39,477 nucleotides of DNA from Nitrosomonas supralitoralis (GCF_003011925.2 NZ_PXXU01000032.1:1-39477), one strand, 5' to 3'; numbered from the stretch's first letter, positions 1-9,203 are shown. Translations and numbers: made by a program. Notes: generated from the sequence alone by a model not told the origin.

Positions 1-311
1 GACCCAGGTTACATCACCGTGCCTCAGCTTTACGGGTAGTCTCGCATCGGGCTGGGGAAAGTAAATTTTATGATCCTGATATTGAATGCCGCCACACATG
101 AATGGATTATATCTGACAAGTCAGCACCAGTTTGCTAATAGGAATATATATGTACCCATTTAATAAAGATCTTTTAATGAATGAAGATCGCCAGGTCGTT
201 ATATTTTGATCTTTATTAAATGATCTGCTATCGATATCTTGTTGTATGTTTGCAATCCGGTACAAATAATATAATATTTATCTCAATACTAAAAAGAAAG
301 AATGATTAGGC
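1..311. other. Leader region upstream of hsdM, no intact gene
   Basis: I find no convincing coding sequence here. The first ~110 bases have short open frames closed by stops and could be the tail of a gene lying outside the window, but nothing was recognised. The rest is AT-rich and holds a long inverted repeat (158-221) and a TATAAT hexamer at 270-275. That hexamer is a plausible -10 element for hsdM, about 37 bases before its start codon. No well-spaced -35 was found (TTGCAA at 250-255 gives only a 14-base spacer). Confidence 0.5.
158..221. repeat. 14-bp perfect inverted repeat upstream of hsdM
   Basis: ATTTAATAAAGATC at 158-171 is exactly mirrored by GATCTTTATTAAAT at 208-221, with a 36-base spacer. 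The arms are too AT-rich and too far apart for a classic terminator. They lie about 90 bases upstream of the hsdM start and could be a regulator-binding pair, the ends of a small non-autonomous element, or the scar of an insertion. The symmetry is read directly; the role is unknown. Confidence 0.7.
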
Positions 312-1859
312 ATGGCTAAAACAAAAGCAGTCAAAGAAGAGCCATTGGAGAAACAACTGTGGAAAGCTGCCGATAAGTTACGCAAAAATATCGACGCGGC
401 GGAATACAAGCATGTGGTGCTGGGACTTATGTTCCTGAAATACATCTCCGATGCGTTCGAGGAATTGCATGACCGGCTCAAAAGCGGTGAAGGCGATCTT
501 GCTGGAGCCGACCCGGAAGATAAAGATGAATACAACGCAGAGAATGTATTCTTTGTTCCCACCGAATCGCGCTGGTCACATCTGGTAGCACAAGCCAAGC
601 AACCCGATATCGGCACCTATGTGGATGCCGCCATGGATGCGATTGAAAAGGAAAATCCATCGCTCAAAGGTGTACTGCCTAAAGTTTACGCACGGCAAAA
701 CCTTGATCCCACGTCATTAGGTGAACTGATTGACCTGATCGGCAATATCGCTCTCGGTGATGCCAAAGCACGTAGTGCGGATGTGCTCGGTCATGTATTC
801 GAATACTTCCTCGGTGAATTTGCGCTGGCTGAAGGCAAGCAAGGCGGCCAGTTCTATACCCCGCGCAGCATTGTCGAATTGCTGGTGAATATGCTGGAAC
901 CGTACAAAGGACGGGTATTTGATCCCTGCTGTGGTTCTGGCGGCATGTTCGTGCAATCAGAAAAGTTTGTCGAGGAACATCAAGGCCGCATCAATGATAT
1001 TTCCATCTATGGACAGGAAAGCAATCAAACCACCTGGCGTCTGGCGAAAATGAATCTAGCCATCCGCGGCATCGACAGTTCGCAAGTGAAATGGAACAAC
1101 GAAGGCTCATTCCTGAACGATGCTCACAAAGACCTGAAAGCGGATTTCATCATCGCCAATCCGCCGTTCAATGTCAGTGACTGGAGCGGTGAACAACTGC
1201 GCGGTGATGCACGCTGGCAATATGGCACGCCACCCGCCGGCAACGCTAACTTTGCCTGGTTGCAGCATTTTGTGTACCACCTGTCACCCACCGGCATTGC
1301 CGGAGTGGTATTAGCCAAAGGCGCGCTCACATCAAAAACTTCCGGTGAAGGAGATATCCGCAAGAAACTCATTGCAGAAGGCAACCTGATCGATTGCATC
1401 GTTAACTTGCCGGGTAAGTTGTTTCTGAACACGCAAATTCCTGCAGGACTCTGGTTCATGAACCGTACGCGCTCAACGCAAAATGGCGGCAATCATCCGC
1501 GTAAGAATCAGATCCTGTTTATTGATGCACGCAACCTCGGCCATCTGATCAATCGCCGCACCCTTGAACTGACACACGAAGATATCCAGCAAATTGCCAG
1601 CACCTATCATGCCTGGCGGACAGATGAAGGTAGCTATGAAGATATCAAAGGATTCTGTGCCTCAGTGCCAGTGGAGCGCGTGGCTGAGCTGGATTATGTA
1701 CTGACGCCGGGGCGTTATGTCGGTCTGCCGGATGAAGCAGACGACTTTAATTTCCCCGAGCGTTTTGCAGCGTTGAAGGCAAAGTTTGAGGCGCAGTTGC
1801 AGGAAGAAGCAGCATTGAATCAGGCTATTGTTGAGAGTTTGGCTAGGGTGAAGTTGTGA
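312..1859 (+). CDS. hsdM: Type I restriction-modification DNA methyltransferase subunit HsdM
   Basis: This is the N6-adenine methyltransferase (modification) subunit of a type I restriction-modification system. It uses S-adenosylmethionine and acts in the cytoplasm in complex with HsdS, and with HsdR for cleavage. The 515-residue protein starts with the helical N-terminal region typical of HsdM ([20 protein letters not shown]). It carries the SAM-binding motif FDPCCGSGG near residue 203 and the catalytic NPPF motif near residue 283. Length is normal for the family. Its stop codon overlaps the GTG start of hsdS (GTGA at 1856-1859), indicating translational coupling. The call is firm; the methylated sequence cannot be predicted. 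Confidence 0.96.
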   Translation: MAKTKAVKEEPLEKQLWKAADKLRKNIDAAEYKHVVLGLMFLKYISDAFEELHDRLKSGEGDLAGADPEDKDEYNAENVFFVPTESRWSHLVAQAKQPDIGTYVDAAMDAIEKENPSLKGVLPKVYARQNLDPTSLGELIDLIGNIALGDAKARSADVLGHVFEYFLGEFALAEGKQGGQFYTPRSIVELLVNMLEPYKGRVFDPCCGSGGMFVQSEKFVEEHQGRINDISIYGQESNQTTWRLAKMNLAIRGIDSSQVKWNNEGSFLNDAHKDLKADFIIANPPFNVSDWSGEQLRGDARWQYGTPPAGNANFAWLQHFVYHLSPTGIAGVVLAKGALTSKTSGEGDIRKKLIAEGNLIDCIVNLPGKLFLNTQIPAGLWFMNRTRSTQNGGNHPRKNQILFIDARNLGHLINRRTLELTHEDIQQIASTYHAWRTDEGSYEDIKGFCASVPVERVAELDYVLTPGRYVGLPDEADDFNFPERFAALKAKFEAQLQEEAALNQAIVESLARVKL

Positions 1860-3052
1860 GTGAGTGGAATGAATACAAGCTTTCTGATGTTGCGATAAAG
1901 TTTGCAATGGGTCCATTTGGTTCAAACATTAAAGCTGAGAATTTCACTAATCAGGGTGTTCCTGTGATACGCGGAACAAATTTGAATTACTACAGGTATG
2001 TTGATGGTGAATTCGTATATCTGACCGACGAAAAAGCAAACCAACTAAAGTCTAGCAATTGTTTTCCTGGTGATATTGTAATTACGCATCGAGGAACTCT
2101 TGGTCAAGTAGGTCTCATTCCATATGGAAAGTTTGATAGATATGTAATATCTCAATCAGGTATGAAAGTTACCGTTAATCCGAATTTTCTAGATAGTAAT
2201 TTTCTTCTTTATTTCTTTAAATCCAATATTGGACAACATGAATTATTGCAGCATGAATCACAGGTTGGCGTGCCGTCGATAAGTAACCCGTTGACATCGT
2301 TGAAATCAATTTCGTTGAAGTTGCCTCCTATTGAGGAACAAAAAGCCATCGCCTCCATCCTCAGCAGCCTTGACGACAAAATCGACCTGCTGCACCGCCA
2401 GAACAAAACCCTCGAAGCCATGGCTGAAACGCTGTTTAGGCAGTGGTTTATTGAAGAAGCGGAGATTCAGTCAAAACATCAATTAATTCTAGGAGAGTTA
2501 ATTGAAAGTGTTTCGATAACACATAAATTCCAAACTGATAAGATTATTTTTCTTAATACTTCTGATATTTATAAAGGCGATGTTTTAGTTAACGTTCAAG
2601 TCAATATTAGCTCGTTACCTGGCCAAGCAAAAAAATCAATACAGCGGGATGACATTTTATTCAGCGAGATAAGACCAGCAAATGAAAGATGGGCGTACAT
2701 ATATTTTGATGCAGAAGACTATGTTGTATCTACAAAATTAATGGTGTTGCGATCAAAACGGATCTTGAGCCAAGCTTTTGTTTATTTCTACTTAACCAAT
2801 TCTCAAACTGTGAGTTGGTTGCAAGTATTGGCTGAATCTCGATCAGGCACTTTCCCTCAAATAACTTTTGATCAGATAAGAGATTTAAAAATAAATATCC
2901 CTTCTGATTCAATCCTAAATAATTCTATTGAATGGTGCAAATCCACGCTCCAAAAATTAAATTCAAACACAGATCAAATCCGCACCCTCGAAACCCTCCG
3001 CGACACCCTACTCCCCAAACTGATGAGCGGCGAAGTGCGGGTAGCCCTATGA
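1856..3052 (+). CDS. hsdS: Type I restriction-modification specificity subunit HsdS
   Basis: This is the DNA-recognition subunit that sets the bipartite target of the M2S and R2M2S complexes. The 398-residue protein has the standard two-repeat layout. A first target-recognition domain occupies roughly residues 1-155. A conserved helical spacer follows ([20 protein letters not shown], then the [13 protein letters not shown] motif). A second recognition domain comes next, and a second helical repeat ends in [16 protein letters not shown]. The start is GTG, overlapping the hsdM stop; its own stop overlaps the ATG of the next gene (ATGA at 3049-3052). The recognition domains are noticeably more AT-rich than the conserved helices, as expected where specificity domains are exchanged between strains. 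Confidence 0.95.
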   Translation: MSEWNEYKLSDVAIKFAMGPFGSNIKAENFTNQGVPVIRGTNLNYYRYVDGEFVYLTDEKANQLKSSNCFPGDIVITHRGTLGQVGLIPYGKFDRYVISQSGMKVTVNPNFLDSNFLLYFFKSNIGQHELLQHESQVGVPSISNPLTSLKSISLKLPPIEEQKAIASILSSLDDKIDLLHRQNKTLEAMAETLFRQWFIEEAEIQSKHQLILGELIESVSITHKFQTDKIIFLNTSDIYKGDVLVNVQVNISSLPGQAKKSIQRDDILFSEIRPANERWAYIYFDAEDYVVSTKLMVLRSKRILSQAFVYFYLTNSQTVSWLQVLAESRSGTFPQITFDQIRDLKINIPSDSILNNSIEWCKSTLQKLNSNTDQIRTLETLRDTLLPKLMSGEVRVAL

Positions 3053-4050
3053 CCAGACCCGTAGACAATATTGTGATTTACCAATCGGATGACGACCAGT
3101 CGCAGGTTGAAGTCCGATTGCGCGATGAAACAGTTTGGTTATCGCAGGCGCAGATGGCGGTTTTGTTTGACAAAGATAGCGATACCATTGGGCTGCACCT
3201 GAAAAATATTTACCACTCCGGCGAATTGGGTGAACCGGCAACTACCGAGGATTCCTCGGTAGTTCGGCAAGAAGGCGGGCGGCAGGTTAGGAGAACCATC
3301 AAGGTTTATAATCTAGATGCCATTATTTCCGTCGGCTATCGCGTCAATTCCAAAAAAGGCACCCAGTTTCGCATCTGGGCCAGTCATGTGCTCAAGCAAT
3401 ATCTGGTGCAAGGTTATGTGCTGAATGAACAAAAACTGCAAGCGCAACAACAGAAACTCGCTGATTTAAGACAGGCGATTGCTTTGTCTTCACGCTTGAT
3501 CCAACAGAAAGACTTAACCGCTGCCGAATCACAAGGCATCTTGTCGATACTGGAAAAATACAGTCACGCGCTGACGATACTGGACGATTACGATCATCAG
3601 CGTTTACAGGTGACGGGAATCCAGCAAGCTGGACAGCTTAAAATTTCCTATGATGAAGCGATCCAGCAAATCCAGCTTTGGCGCAAACAAGAAAAATTGG
3701 GCGAGTTGTTCGGTAATGAAAAAGATGATTCCTTCAAAAGTTCATTGGAAACCATTTATCAAACGTTTGATGGCAAGGAGCTTTATCCCAGTATTGAAGA
3801 AAAAGCGGCTAATCTTCTGTATTTCATCGTCAAGAATCACTCTTTTTCCGATGGCAACAAACGCATTGCCGCCGCGCTGTTTGTTTGGTTTCTGGCACGC
3901 CACGATTATCTGCTCAACACCCATGGAGAAAAACGCATCGCTGACAATGCGTTGGTTGCTTTTACCTTGCTGATCGCCGAGAGCAAACCCGAGGAAAAAG
4001 AGACTATAGTGAAAGTCATTATCAATTTGATTAATGGCAATAATCCGTGA
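3049..4050 (+). CDS. RhuM-family/Fic (Doc-like) domain protein within the hsd operon
   Basis: A 333-residue two-domain protein. The N-terminal half (about residues 1-130, containing VWLSQAQMAVLFDKD and a GYRVNSKKGTQFRIWA block) matches the RhuM family, which is often found beside type I restriction genes. The C-terminal part is a Fic/Doc domain with HSFSDGNKR starting at residue 264, a variant of the HPFx(D)GN(K/G)R catalytic loop. Fic proteins transfer AMP or other phosphate-containing groups to target proteins; Doc phosphorylates EF-Tu. The DGNKR form resembles Doc more than AMP-transferring Fic. I chose the ATG at 3049 because it overlaps the hsdS stop (ATGA) and starts the RhuM domain; a longer reading into hsdS is not credible. 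No separate antitoxin is visible next to it. Target unknown. Confidence 0.88.
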   Translation: MTRPVDNIVIYQSDDDQSQVEVRLRDETVWLSQAQMAVLFDKDSDTIGLHLKNIYHSGELGEPATTEDSSVVRQEGGRQVRRTIKVYNLDAIISVGYRVNSKKGTQFRIWASHVLKQYLVQGYVLNEQKLQAQQQKLADLRQAIALSSRLIQQKDLTAAESQGILSILEKYSHALTILDDYDHQRLQVTGIQQAGQLKISYDEAIQQIQLWRKQEKLGELFGNEKDDSFKSSLETIYQTFDGKELYPSIEEKAANLLYFIVKNHSFSDGNKRIAAALFVWFLARHDYLLNTHGEKRIADNALVAFTLLIAESKPEEKETIVKVIINLINGNNP

Positions 4051-4126
4051 ACATACGATTTTTACCTCTGGCTTGCTTCCACGCACAAGAAGGGGCATCA
4101 TTCGATGATCCATTCGGAGACAAACC

Positions 4127-4333
4127 ATGAGAACCACCATCGTATTGGATGACGAATTACTGCAAAAAGCACAAGCCTTAACCCATGTGCAGGAAAAATC
4201 AGCCCTGATCAGAGAAGCCTTGAAAGCCCTGATCGAGCGGGAAAGCGCCAAAAGGCTGGCGAATCTGGGCGGCACCGAACCGCAGCTGAACGCAATCCCA
4301 CGCCGACAAACCGGCAAATCAATACCTGAATGA
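4127..4333 (+). CDS. vapB: VapB-type antitoxin
   Basis: A 68-residue protein beginning MRTTIVLDDELLQKA and continuing with an ALIREALKALIERE helix. This is the form of the VapB (DUF2191-type) ribbon-helix-helix antitoxins: the N-terminal strand binds operator DNA, and the C-terminal tail (here rich in R, K and P) wraps the PIN toxin. A GGAGA ribosome-binding site lies just upstream of the ATG. The stop overlaps the start of vapC (ATGA at 4330-4333), which is standard toxin-antitoxin coupling. It probably represses its own promoter in the 76-base gap after the Fic gene. Family assignment is good; the exact subfamily is from memory. Confidence 0.88.
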   Translation: MRTTIVLDDELLQKAQALTHVQEKSALIREALKALIERESAKRLANLGGTEPQLNAIPRRQTGKSIPE

Positions 4334-4704
4334 TTCTGGTCGACACCTCGGTCTGGATTAATCACCTGCGTAACAACGATCCGCATTTAGTCCGCTTGCT
4401 GACTGACAACAGCGTATTAGGTCATCCCTTTGTGCGTGGCGAACTGGCGCTGGGCAATTTGCGCCAACGTAAAGAAATTCTGGCCGCACTGGATAACCTG
4501 CCCCAGGCACCCATTGTATTTACCGATGAAGTGAATTTTTTCATTGAGCAACGTGCCTTGTATGGCTTGGGTCTCGGACTGATCGACGCGCATCTGTTAG
4601 CTTCAACGCAGTTATCCGGCAACACCCGACTGTGGACACAGGATGAACGGCTTCTGGCAGCAGCATTACGTCTTAATTTGGCGGTATCGGTTCGAAATGA
4701 CTAA
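4330..4704 (+). CDS. vapC: VapC-type PIN-domain ribonuclease toxin
   Basis: A 124-residue PIN-domain protein. The acidic metal-binding residues are visible: Asp in MILVDTSVWI (residue 5), Glu in VRGEL, Asp in GLIDAHLL, and Asp in WTQDERLL. VapC toxins are Mg2+-dependent endoribonucleases that cut tRNA or rRNA when not bound by VapB. The gene starts inside the vapB stop and ends inside the start of hsdR: the hsdR ATG at 4697 lies 8 bases before the end of vapC. Toxin and restriction subunit are therefore probably translated from one message. The RNA target is unknown. Confidence 0.92.
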   Translation: MILVDTSVWINHLRNNDPHLVRLLTDNSVLGHPFVRGELALGNLRQRKEILAALDNLPQAPIVFTDEVNFFIEQRALYGLGLGLIDAHLLASTQLSGNTRLWTQDERLLAAALRLNLAVSVRND

Positions 4705-7700
4705 ACTCACTGAATCCGCCATCGAAGCGTTAGCGATTCAACACTTTGAGAGACTGGGTTACAGCCATATCCACGCGCCCGATATTTCACCGGATGGCGA
4801 TCATCCTGAGCGTACCCGCTATGACGAAGTACTGCTCACCGGTCGATTAGAAAAAGCGCTTCAGCGCATCAACCCCGGCATGACTGACTCGAGTTTACAG
4901 GCTGGCTTGAAAGAAGTTGAACGCCTTCATTCACCTGAATTACTGACCAACAATGAAACTTTCCATCGCCTGCTGACCGAAGGCGTCAAGGTCAGTTACC
5001 AGCACGAAGGTAATGAGCGCGGCGATATCGTATGGCTGATTGATTTTGAAAACCCCGGTCATAACGAATTTATCGTGGCCAGTCAGTTCACGGTAATTGA
5101 AAACAACCAGAACAAACGCCCCGATCTGGTGCTGTTTGTCAATGGTATTCCGCTGGTCGTGATTGAGCTTAAAAATGCCGCCGATGAAAACACCACGATT
5201 AAATCCGCATTCCGGCAACTGGAAACCTACAAACGCAGCATCCCCAGTTTGTTTACTTACAATGCATTGCTGGTGATCTCTGATGGACTGGAAGCCAAAG
5301 CCGGTTCACTATCAGCAGGCTTCAGCCGCTTCATGACTTGGAAAACCGCCGATGGCAAGATCGAAGCTTCTCATTTGGTCAGCCAACTGGAAACCTTGAT
5401 TAAGGGCATGCTGAGCAAGAAAACCTTGCTCGATCTGGTGCGGTATTTTGTGGTTTTTGAAAAATCCAAGAGAGAAGATCCGCAAACCGGTGTCATCAGC
5501 ATCAGTACCGTCAAAAAGATTGCCGCCTATCATCAGTATTACGCTGTGAATGCAGCAGTGGCTTCAACCTTGCGTGCAGCGGACACTGGCCTTCATTCCA
5601 GAATTATGCAAAGCCCAGCCAGCTATGGTTTACCCGATGTGGCTCAGCAACCCAAGGGAGATAAAAAAGCCGGTGTGGTATGGCACACGCAAGGCAGCGG
5701 CAAATCACTGTCGATGGTGTTTTATACCGGCAAGATCGTGCTGGCACTGAATAATCCCACGATTGTCGTGATTACCGACCGTAACGATCTGGATGATCAA
5801 CTGTTCGATACTTTTGCCGCCTGCAAGCAATTACTGCGACAAGAACCCAGGCAAGTGGAAAACCGCCAGCAACTCAAAGAATTGTTGCGCGTGGCATCCG
5901 GTGGCGTGATTTTCACCACGATCCAGAAATTCCAACCGGAAGAAGGCAACGTGTATGAAGAGCTTTCCGATCGGCGCAATATTGTAGTAATTGCCGATGA
6001 AGCGCATCGTACCCAATATGGGTTCTCTGCCAAAACGGTGGATGACAAAAGTGCCGACGGTGAAGTAATCGGCAAGAAAGTGGTGTACGGATTTGCCAAG
6101 TATTTGCGCGATGCTTTGCCCAATGCCACGTATTTAGGCTTTACCGGTACGCCGATTGAAAAGACGGATGTTAACACCCCCGCCGTGTTTGGCCATTATG
6201 TGGATATCTACGATATTGCTCAGGCCGTGGAAGACGGTGCCACAGTACGCATCTATTACGAGAGCCGATTGGCAAAAGTCGCTTTAAGCGAGGAAGGCAG
6301 AAAGTTAATCAAGGAACTGGATGATGAACTGGATCAGGATGAACTGACCGATACCCAAAAAGCTAAAGCCAAATGGACGCAAATGGAAGCGCTGATTGGC
6401 AGTGAGCGTCGTATCCAGAACATTGCGCAAGATTTGGTCAGTCACTTTGAAGCGCGCCAGGAAGTCTTTGCCGGTAAGGGCATGATTGTGTGCATGTCGC
6501 GCCGCATTGCGGCTGATCTTTATACCGAGATCGTCAAGCTGCGCCCTGATTGGCATTCCGACGATTTAAGCAAAGGCGTGATCAAGGTGGTAATGACGTC
6601 GGCCTCTTCCGATGGTCCGGTCATGGCGAAACATCACTCGACCAAGCAGCAACGCAAATTATTGGCCGAGCGCATGAAAGATAACAGTGATGAATTGAAG
6701 CTGGTAATTGTACGTGACATGTGGCTGACCGGATTTGATGCACCCAGTATGCACACGCTGTATATCGACAAGCCGATGAAAGGCCACAACCTGATGCAGG
6801 CCATCGCACGGGTGAACCGTGTTTATGGCGACAAGCCGGGCGGATTGGTGGTGGATTATCTCGGCATCGCCTCGGATCTAAAAGAAGCGTTGTCATTTTA
6901 TTCCGATGCAGGCGGCAAAGGCGATCCCACCTTGATGCAGGAACAAGCTGTGCAACTCATGCAAGAGAAACTCGAAGTGGTGTCGGCGATGTACCATGGC
7001 TTTGCGTATGAAGATTATTTTGCAGCCGATACCTCGAAAAAATTAGCTTTAATCCTGGCGGCCGAGGATCATATTCTCGGATTGGACGATGGCAAGAAGC
7101 GTTATATCAATGAAGTGACCGCACTCTCTCAAGCCTTCGCCATTGCCATTCCGCATGAACAGGCACTGGATGTCAAAGATGAAGTGGCTTTCTTCCAGGC
7201 TGTCAAAGCGCGCCTATCCAAATTCGACAGCACGGGCAGCGGCAAAACCGATGAAGACATTGAAACCACCATCCGGCAAGTGATCGACCGGGCTTTGGTA
7301 TCGGAACAAGTGATTGATATCTTCGATGCAGCCGGTATCAAGAAACCGGACATTTCGATTCTTTCCGAAGATTTCCTGGCAGAACTCAAAGATTATCAGC
7401 ACAAGAATGTTGCGTTGGAAGTATTGAAAAAACTGCTCAATGATGAACTTAAAGTACGTGCCAAGGTTAATCTGATGCAAAGCCGATCATTGATGGAAAT
7501 GCTAGAAAACGCGATCAAGAAATATCACAACAAAATTCTGACCGCAGCCGAAGTGATCGATGAACTGATCAAGATCAGCAAGGAAATCGTAGCCTCCGAT
7601 AAAGCAGCTGAACAACTGGATTTATCCACTTTTGAGTATGCATTTTATACCGCCGTTGCCAGCAACGACAGTGCGCGTGAGCTGATGCAGAATGATAAAT

Positions 7701-7906
7701 TGCGTGAACTGGCGATCGTTCTGACCCAACGGGTGCGTCAGAATGCTTCGATCGACTGGACCATCAAGGAAAGTGTAAAGGCTAAGCTAAAGGTGATCGT
7801 AAAACGCACCCTGCGACAGTTTGGCTACCCGCCGGATATGCAATTACTGGCGACTGAAATGGTGTTGAAGCAGGCGGCGAAGATTGCTAATGAATTGGCT
7901 GCTTGA
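4697..7906 (+). CDS. hsdR: Type I restriction endonuclease/translocase subunit HsdR
   Basis: This is the ATP-dependent motor and nuclease of the type I system; it translocates DNA and cuts far from the recognition site. The 1069-residue protein has the N-terminal PD-(D/E)xK nuclease region (RPDLVLF near residue 141, then the ExK motif of VVIELKN at 157-159). Its SF2 helicase core shows TQGSGKS near residue 332, a DEAH box (IADEAH) near 433, GFTGTPI, and motif VI QAIARVNRVY. A helical C-terminal domain follows. I start it at ATG 4697 (MTKLTESAIEALAIQHFERL), which matches the usual N-terminus; an in-frame start 54 bases upstream lies within vapC and is unlikely. No frameshifts were seen, so the system looks intact. 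Confidence 0.96.
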   Translation: MTKLTESAIEALAIQHFERLGYSHIHAPDISPDGDHPERTRYDEVLLTGRLEKALQRINPGMTDSSLQAGLKEVERLHSPELLTNNETFHRLLTEGVKVSYQHEGNERGDIVWLIDFENPGHNEFIVASQFTVIENNQNKRPDLVLFVNGIPLVVIELKNAADENTTIKSAFRQLETYKRSIPSLFTYNALLVISDGLEAKAGSLSAGFSRFMTWKTADGKIEASHLVSQLETLIKGMLSKKTLLDLVRYFVVFEKSKREDPQTGVISISTVKKIAAYHQYYAVNAAVASTLRAADTGLHSRIMQSPASYGLPDVAQQPKGDKKAGVVWHTQGSGKSLSMVFYTGKIVLALNNPTIVVITDRNDLDDQLFDTFAACKQLLRQEPRQVENRQQLKELLRVASGGVIFTTIQKFQPEEGNVYEELSDRRNIVVIADEAHRTQYGFSAKTVDDKSADGEVIGKKVVYGFAKYLRDALPNATYLGFTGTPIEKTDVNTPAVFGHYVDIYDIAQAVEDGATVRIYYESRLAKVALSEEGRKLIKELDDELDQDELTDTQKAKAKWTQMEALIGSERRIQNIAQDLVSHFEARQEVFAGKGMIVCMSRRIAADLYTEIVKLRPDWHSDDLSKGVIKVVMTSASSDGPVMAKHHSTKQQRKLLAERMKDNSDELKLVIVRDMWLTGFDAPSMHTLYIDKPMKGHNLMQAIARVNRVYGDKPGGLVVDYLGIASDLKEALSFYSDAGGKGDPTLMQEQAVQLMQEKLEVVSAMYHGFAYEDYFAADTSKKLALILAAEDHILGLDDGKKRYINEVTALSQAFAIAIPHEQALDVKDEVAFFQAVKARLSKFDSTGSGKTDEDIETTIRQVIDRALVSEQVIDIFDAAGIKKPDISILSEDFLAELKDYQHKNVALEVLKKLLNDELKVRAKVNLMQSRSLMEMLENAIKKYHNKILTAAEVIDELIKISKEIVASDKAAEQLDLSTFEYAFYTAVASNDSARELMQNDKLRELAIVLTQRVRQNASIDWTIKESVKAKLKVIVKRTLRQFGYPPDMQLLATEMVLKQAAKIANELAA

Positions 7907-8159
7907 TGAGTAGGAAAAACGGATCCAAAGCCGGATCACAAAAAGTATGGAATTATTAACTGTGAATGTTGCCGGATGCTCGTTGAACTGGTTGTTTTGG
8001 TTACGACCCAACTCGAAAGTTGAGGTATGAATATGGCAACGTCCGCTCTGGGTTTGTTACCTGACTTATTGATGGCATCTGGTGAACTCAAGTTCAAGCC
8101 GTCTAAAACCCTAGGCTTCTTGTCCGAGAGCCCTGCTTTGACGCGGGTTTCTGATATAA

Positions 8160-8414
8160 GTCTGTATATTTCGTCGGTATTCCTTACAAACACCATACAT
8201 TGGTGAACGCGTTATTTTCACCTTGAAAGTGGAAGACGCAGATACCGCTTTCGCAGGAGCAAAATCTAAATCACTCAACATCGTACTTGAGTTGCGGTCC
8301 GATGATTGGGGTCAACGCCACTTCTGCATCCAAGACCCGAACGGGGTATATTTGGACATTGTTCAGTCTTTTGAACCGACCGAAGAATATCAGAGAGATT
8401 ATGTCTCGGAATAG
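8160..8414 (+). pseudogene. Glyoxalase/bleomycin-resistance (VOC) family C-terminal remnant
   Basis: From 8160 an open frame reads through GERVIFTLKVEDADTAF and ends with WGQRHFCIQDPNGVYLDIVQ. This is the second half of a vicinal-oxygen-chelate (glyoxalase-like) domain; the WGQRHFxxxDPxGxxLDIV signature is clear. The N-terminal half, with the first metal ligand, is missing: an in-frame stop lies just upstream at 8157-8159 and I could not recover the rest in other frames. It is therefore probably a truncated gene, although a TTG at 8223 could allow a short product. Such small VOC genes are common integron cassette cargo, and an attC-like site lies about 245 bases downstream. Confidence 0.55.
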
Positions 8415-8525
8415 GAGCCTCATAGACTTCAGCAATAGCGAAAAGAAAATTCCGGTCGGTTGAATGAAGTCGGGATATTTTCCGAATAAGATTTAAGGCG
8501 AGTTGGTACTGTTGGCGCACATCGC

Positions 8526-8663
8526 ATGATCAAGGAGAGGTATCCGAATGAGACATTGCCGGTTTGTTACTACCTGTATTCATTTGAAGGGGCTTTGACT
8601 GACGAACATTGGGATGAAATCGGTGAGCACAGAAAACAGCAGTTCAAGGCACAAATCGGCTAA
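8526..8663 (+). CDS. Small hypothetical protein (45 aa) ending in an attC-like site
   Basis: An open frame of 45 codons starting ATGATCAAGGAG and ending QQFKAQIG, with its stop inside the attC-like element. The translation is acidic and aromatic (YYLYSFEGALTDEHWDEIGEH) and is not recognised. The arrangement, an ORF whose stop codon falls in the first core site of an attC, is typical of integron gene cassettes. It could also be the 3' end of a longer cassette gene whose start is lost. Confidence 0.35.
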   Translation: MIKERYPNETLPVCYYLYSFEGALTDEHWDEIGEHRKQQFKAQIG

Positions 8664-8713
8664 CAAGGCGATGCACCGGACGCCTTCGGCGCCGGTGATC
8701 TTTGACGTTATGT
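8658..8713 (+). mobile_element. attC-like integron recombination site (59-base-element type)
   Basis: The segment starts GGCTAAC and ends GTTATGT, close to the RYYYAAC and GTTRRRY core sites of attC. Between them, CACCGG-A-CGCC (8674-8684) pairs with GGCG-CCGGTG (8688-8697) around a TTC loop and leaves one unpaired A, like the extrahelical bases integrases read. The outer arms (AAGGCGAT against ATCTTTGACG) pair partially, as in L sites. The length of 56 bases matches the shortest known attC sites. One position in each core site departs from the strict consensus. No integrase gene or second attC was found in the window. Confidence 0.6.
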
Positions 8714-8798
8714 CTGGCGTGAAATGAGTTTGGAAGTGTACAAATGAGAGAATGTGATGGTAAAGACTATAGTATATGAATGAGTCGTATGGCGGGAC

Positions 8799-9080
8799 TC
8801 AGTCGCCGTCTTCATGCTCATTCGCCAGTAGTGTTTTTAGCGCATAGGCATCGACGTCGAATTCGGTGGTATCCGAAACCGCAGCCAGAACTAGGGGCGC
8901 AATGCGCGACCACTCTTCTTTGATCTCGAAATCACTGAAATTGACCGCGGTCGCCTCGGCGTACATTTCATTCATCAGCCGCTTTGCCCGCGCCTCGTAG
9001 GTCTCGATGTCAGTATTGGCTCCGGGAGGGATGTTTTCCTCGATCCAGTTCGATGCCCACTTATTGAATCGCATGCTCAT
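8799..9080 (-). CDS. Small DUF768-like hypothetical protein
   Basis: A 93-residue acidic protein. I chose the ATG at 9080 (MSMRFNKWASNWIEENIPPG) because AGGAG and GGTGGG ribosome-binding-like sequences lie just upstream. The same frame extends to an ATG at 9179, but those 33 residues look unlike the rest. The opening W-x-x-x-W-I-x-E-N-I-P block followed by an acidic helical region resembles DUF768 proteins known mainly from rhizobia; this is a memory-based resemblance. No function is known. It lies convergent to the attC-like site and divergent from the transposase remnant, so it may be cassette or IS cargo. Confidence 0.45.
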   Translation of the reverse strand: MSMRFNKWASNWIEENIPPGANTDIETYEARAKRLMNEMYAEATAVNFSDFEIKEEWSRIAPLVLAAVSDTTEFDVDAYALKTLLANEHEDGD

Positions 9081-9168
9081 GATTGCCCACCTATCTCCTG
9101 CATTGTAGTCTGGGCCGGTTTCCCGGGCCACTATAATCCAACCGATATTTCGGTCCAAGTAAATACAA

Positions 9169-9203
9169 GAATACTTCATAGTATTGAAGTATTCAATACT
9201 ATG
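9169..9203. repeat. Two overlapping palindromes
   Basis: GAATACTTCA (9169-9178) pairs with TGAAGTATTC (9185-9194), and CATAGTATTGA (9177-9187) pairs with TCAATACTATG (9193-9203). The two hairpins share bases and are mutually exclusive. They sit at the boundary between the DUF768-like gene and the transposase remnant, where they could be an operator or an end structure of the decayed element. Confidence 0.65.

Noticed and set aside
3742..4386. 214-codon minus-strand frame
   Set aside because: It runs antisense to the Fic, VapB and VapC genes, which have clear motifs.
7919..7938. Short GATCC/GGATC hairpin after hsdR as terminator
   Set aside because: Only five base pairs and no T-run follows.
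7936..8196. 86-codon minus-strand frame (and a short plus-strand frame from 8030)
   Set aside because: Neither matches a family I know, neither has a clear ribosome-binding site, and the plus-strand VOC remnant overlaps; coding status is unresolved.
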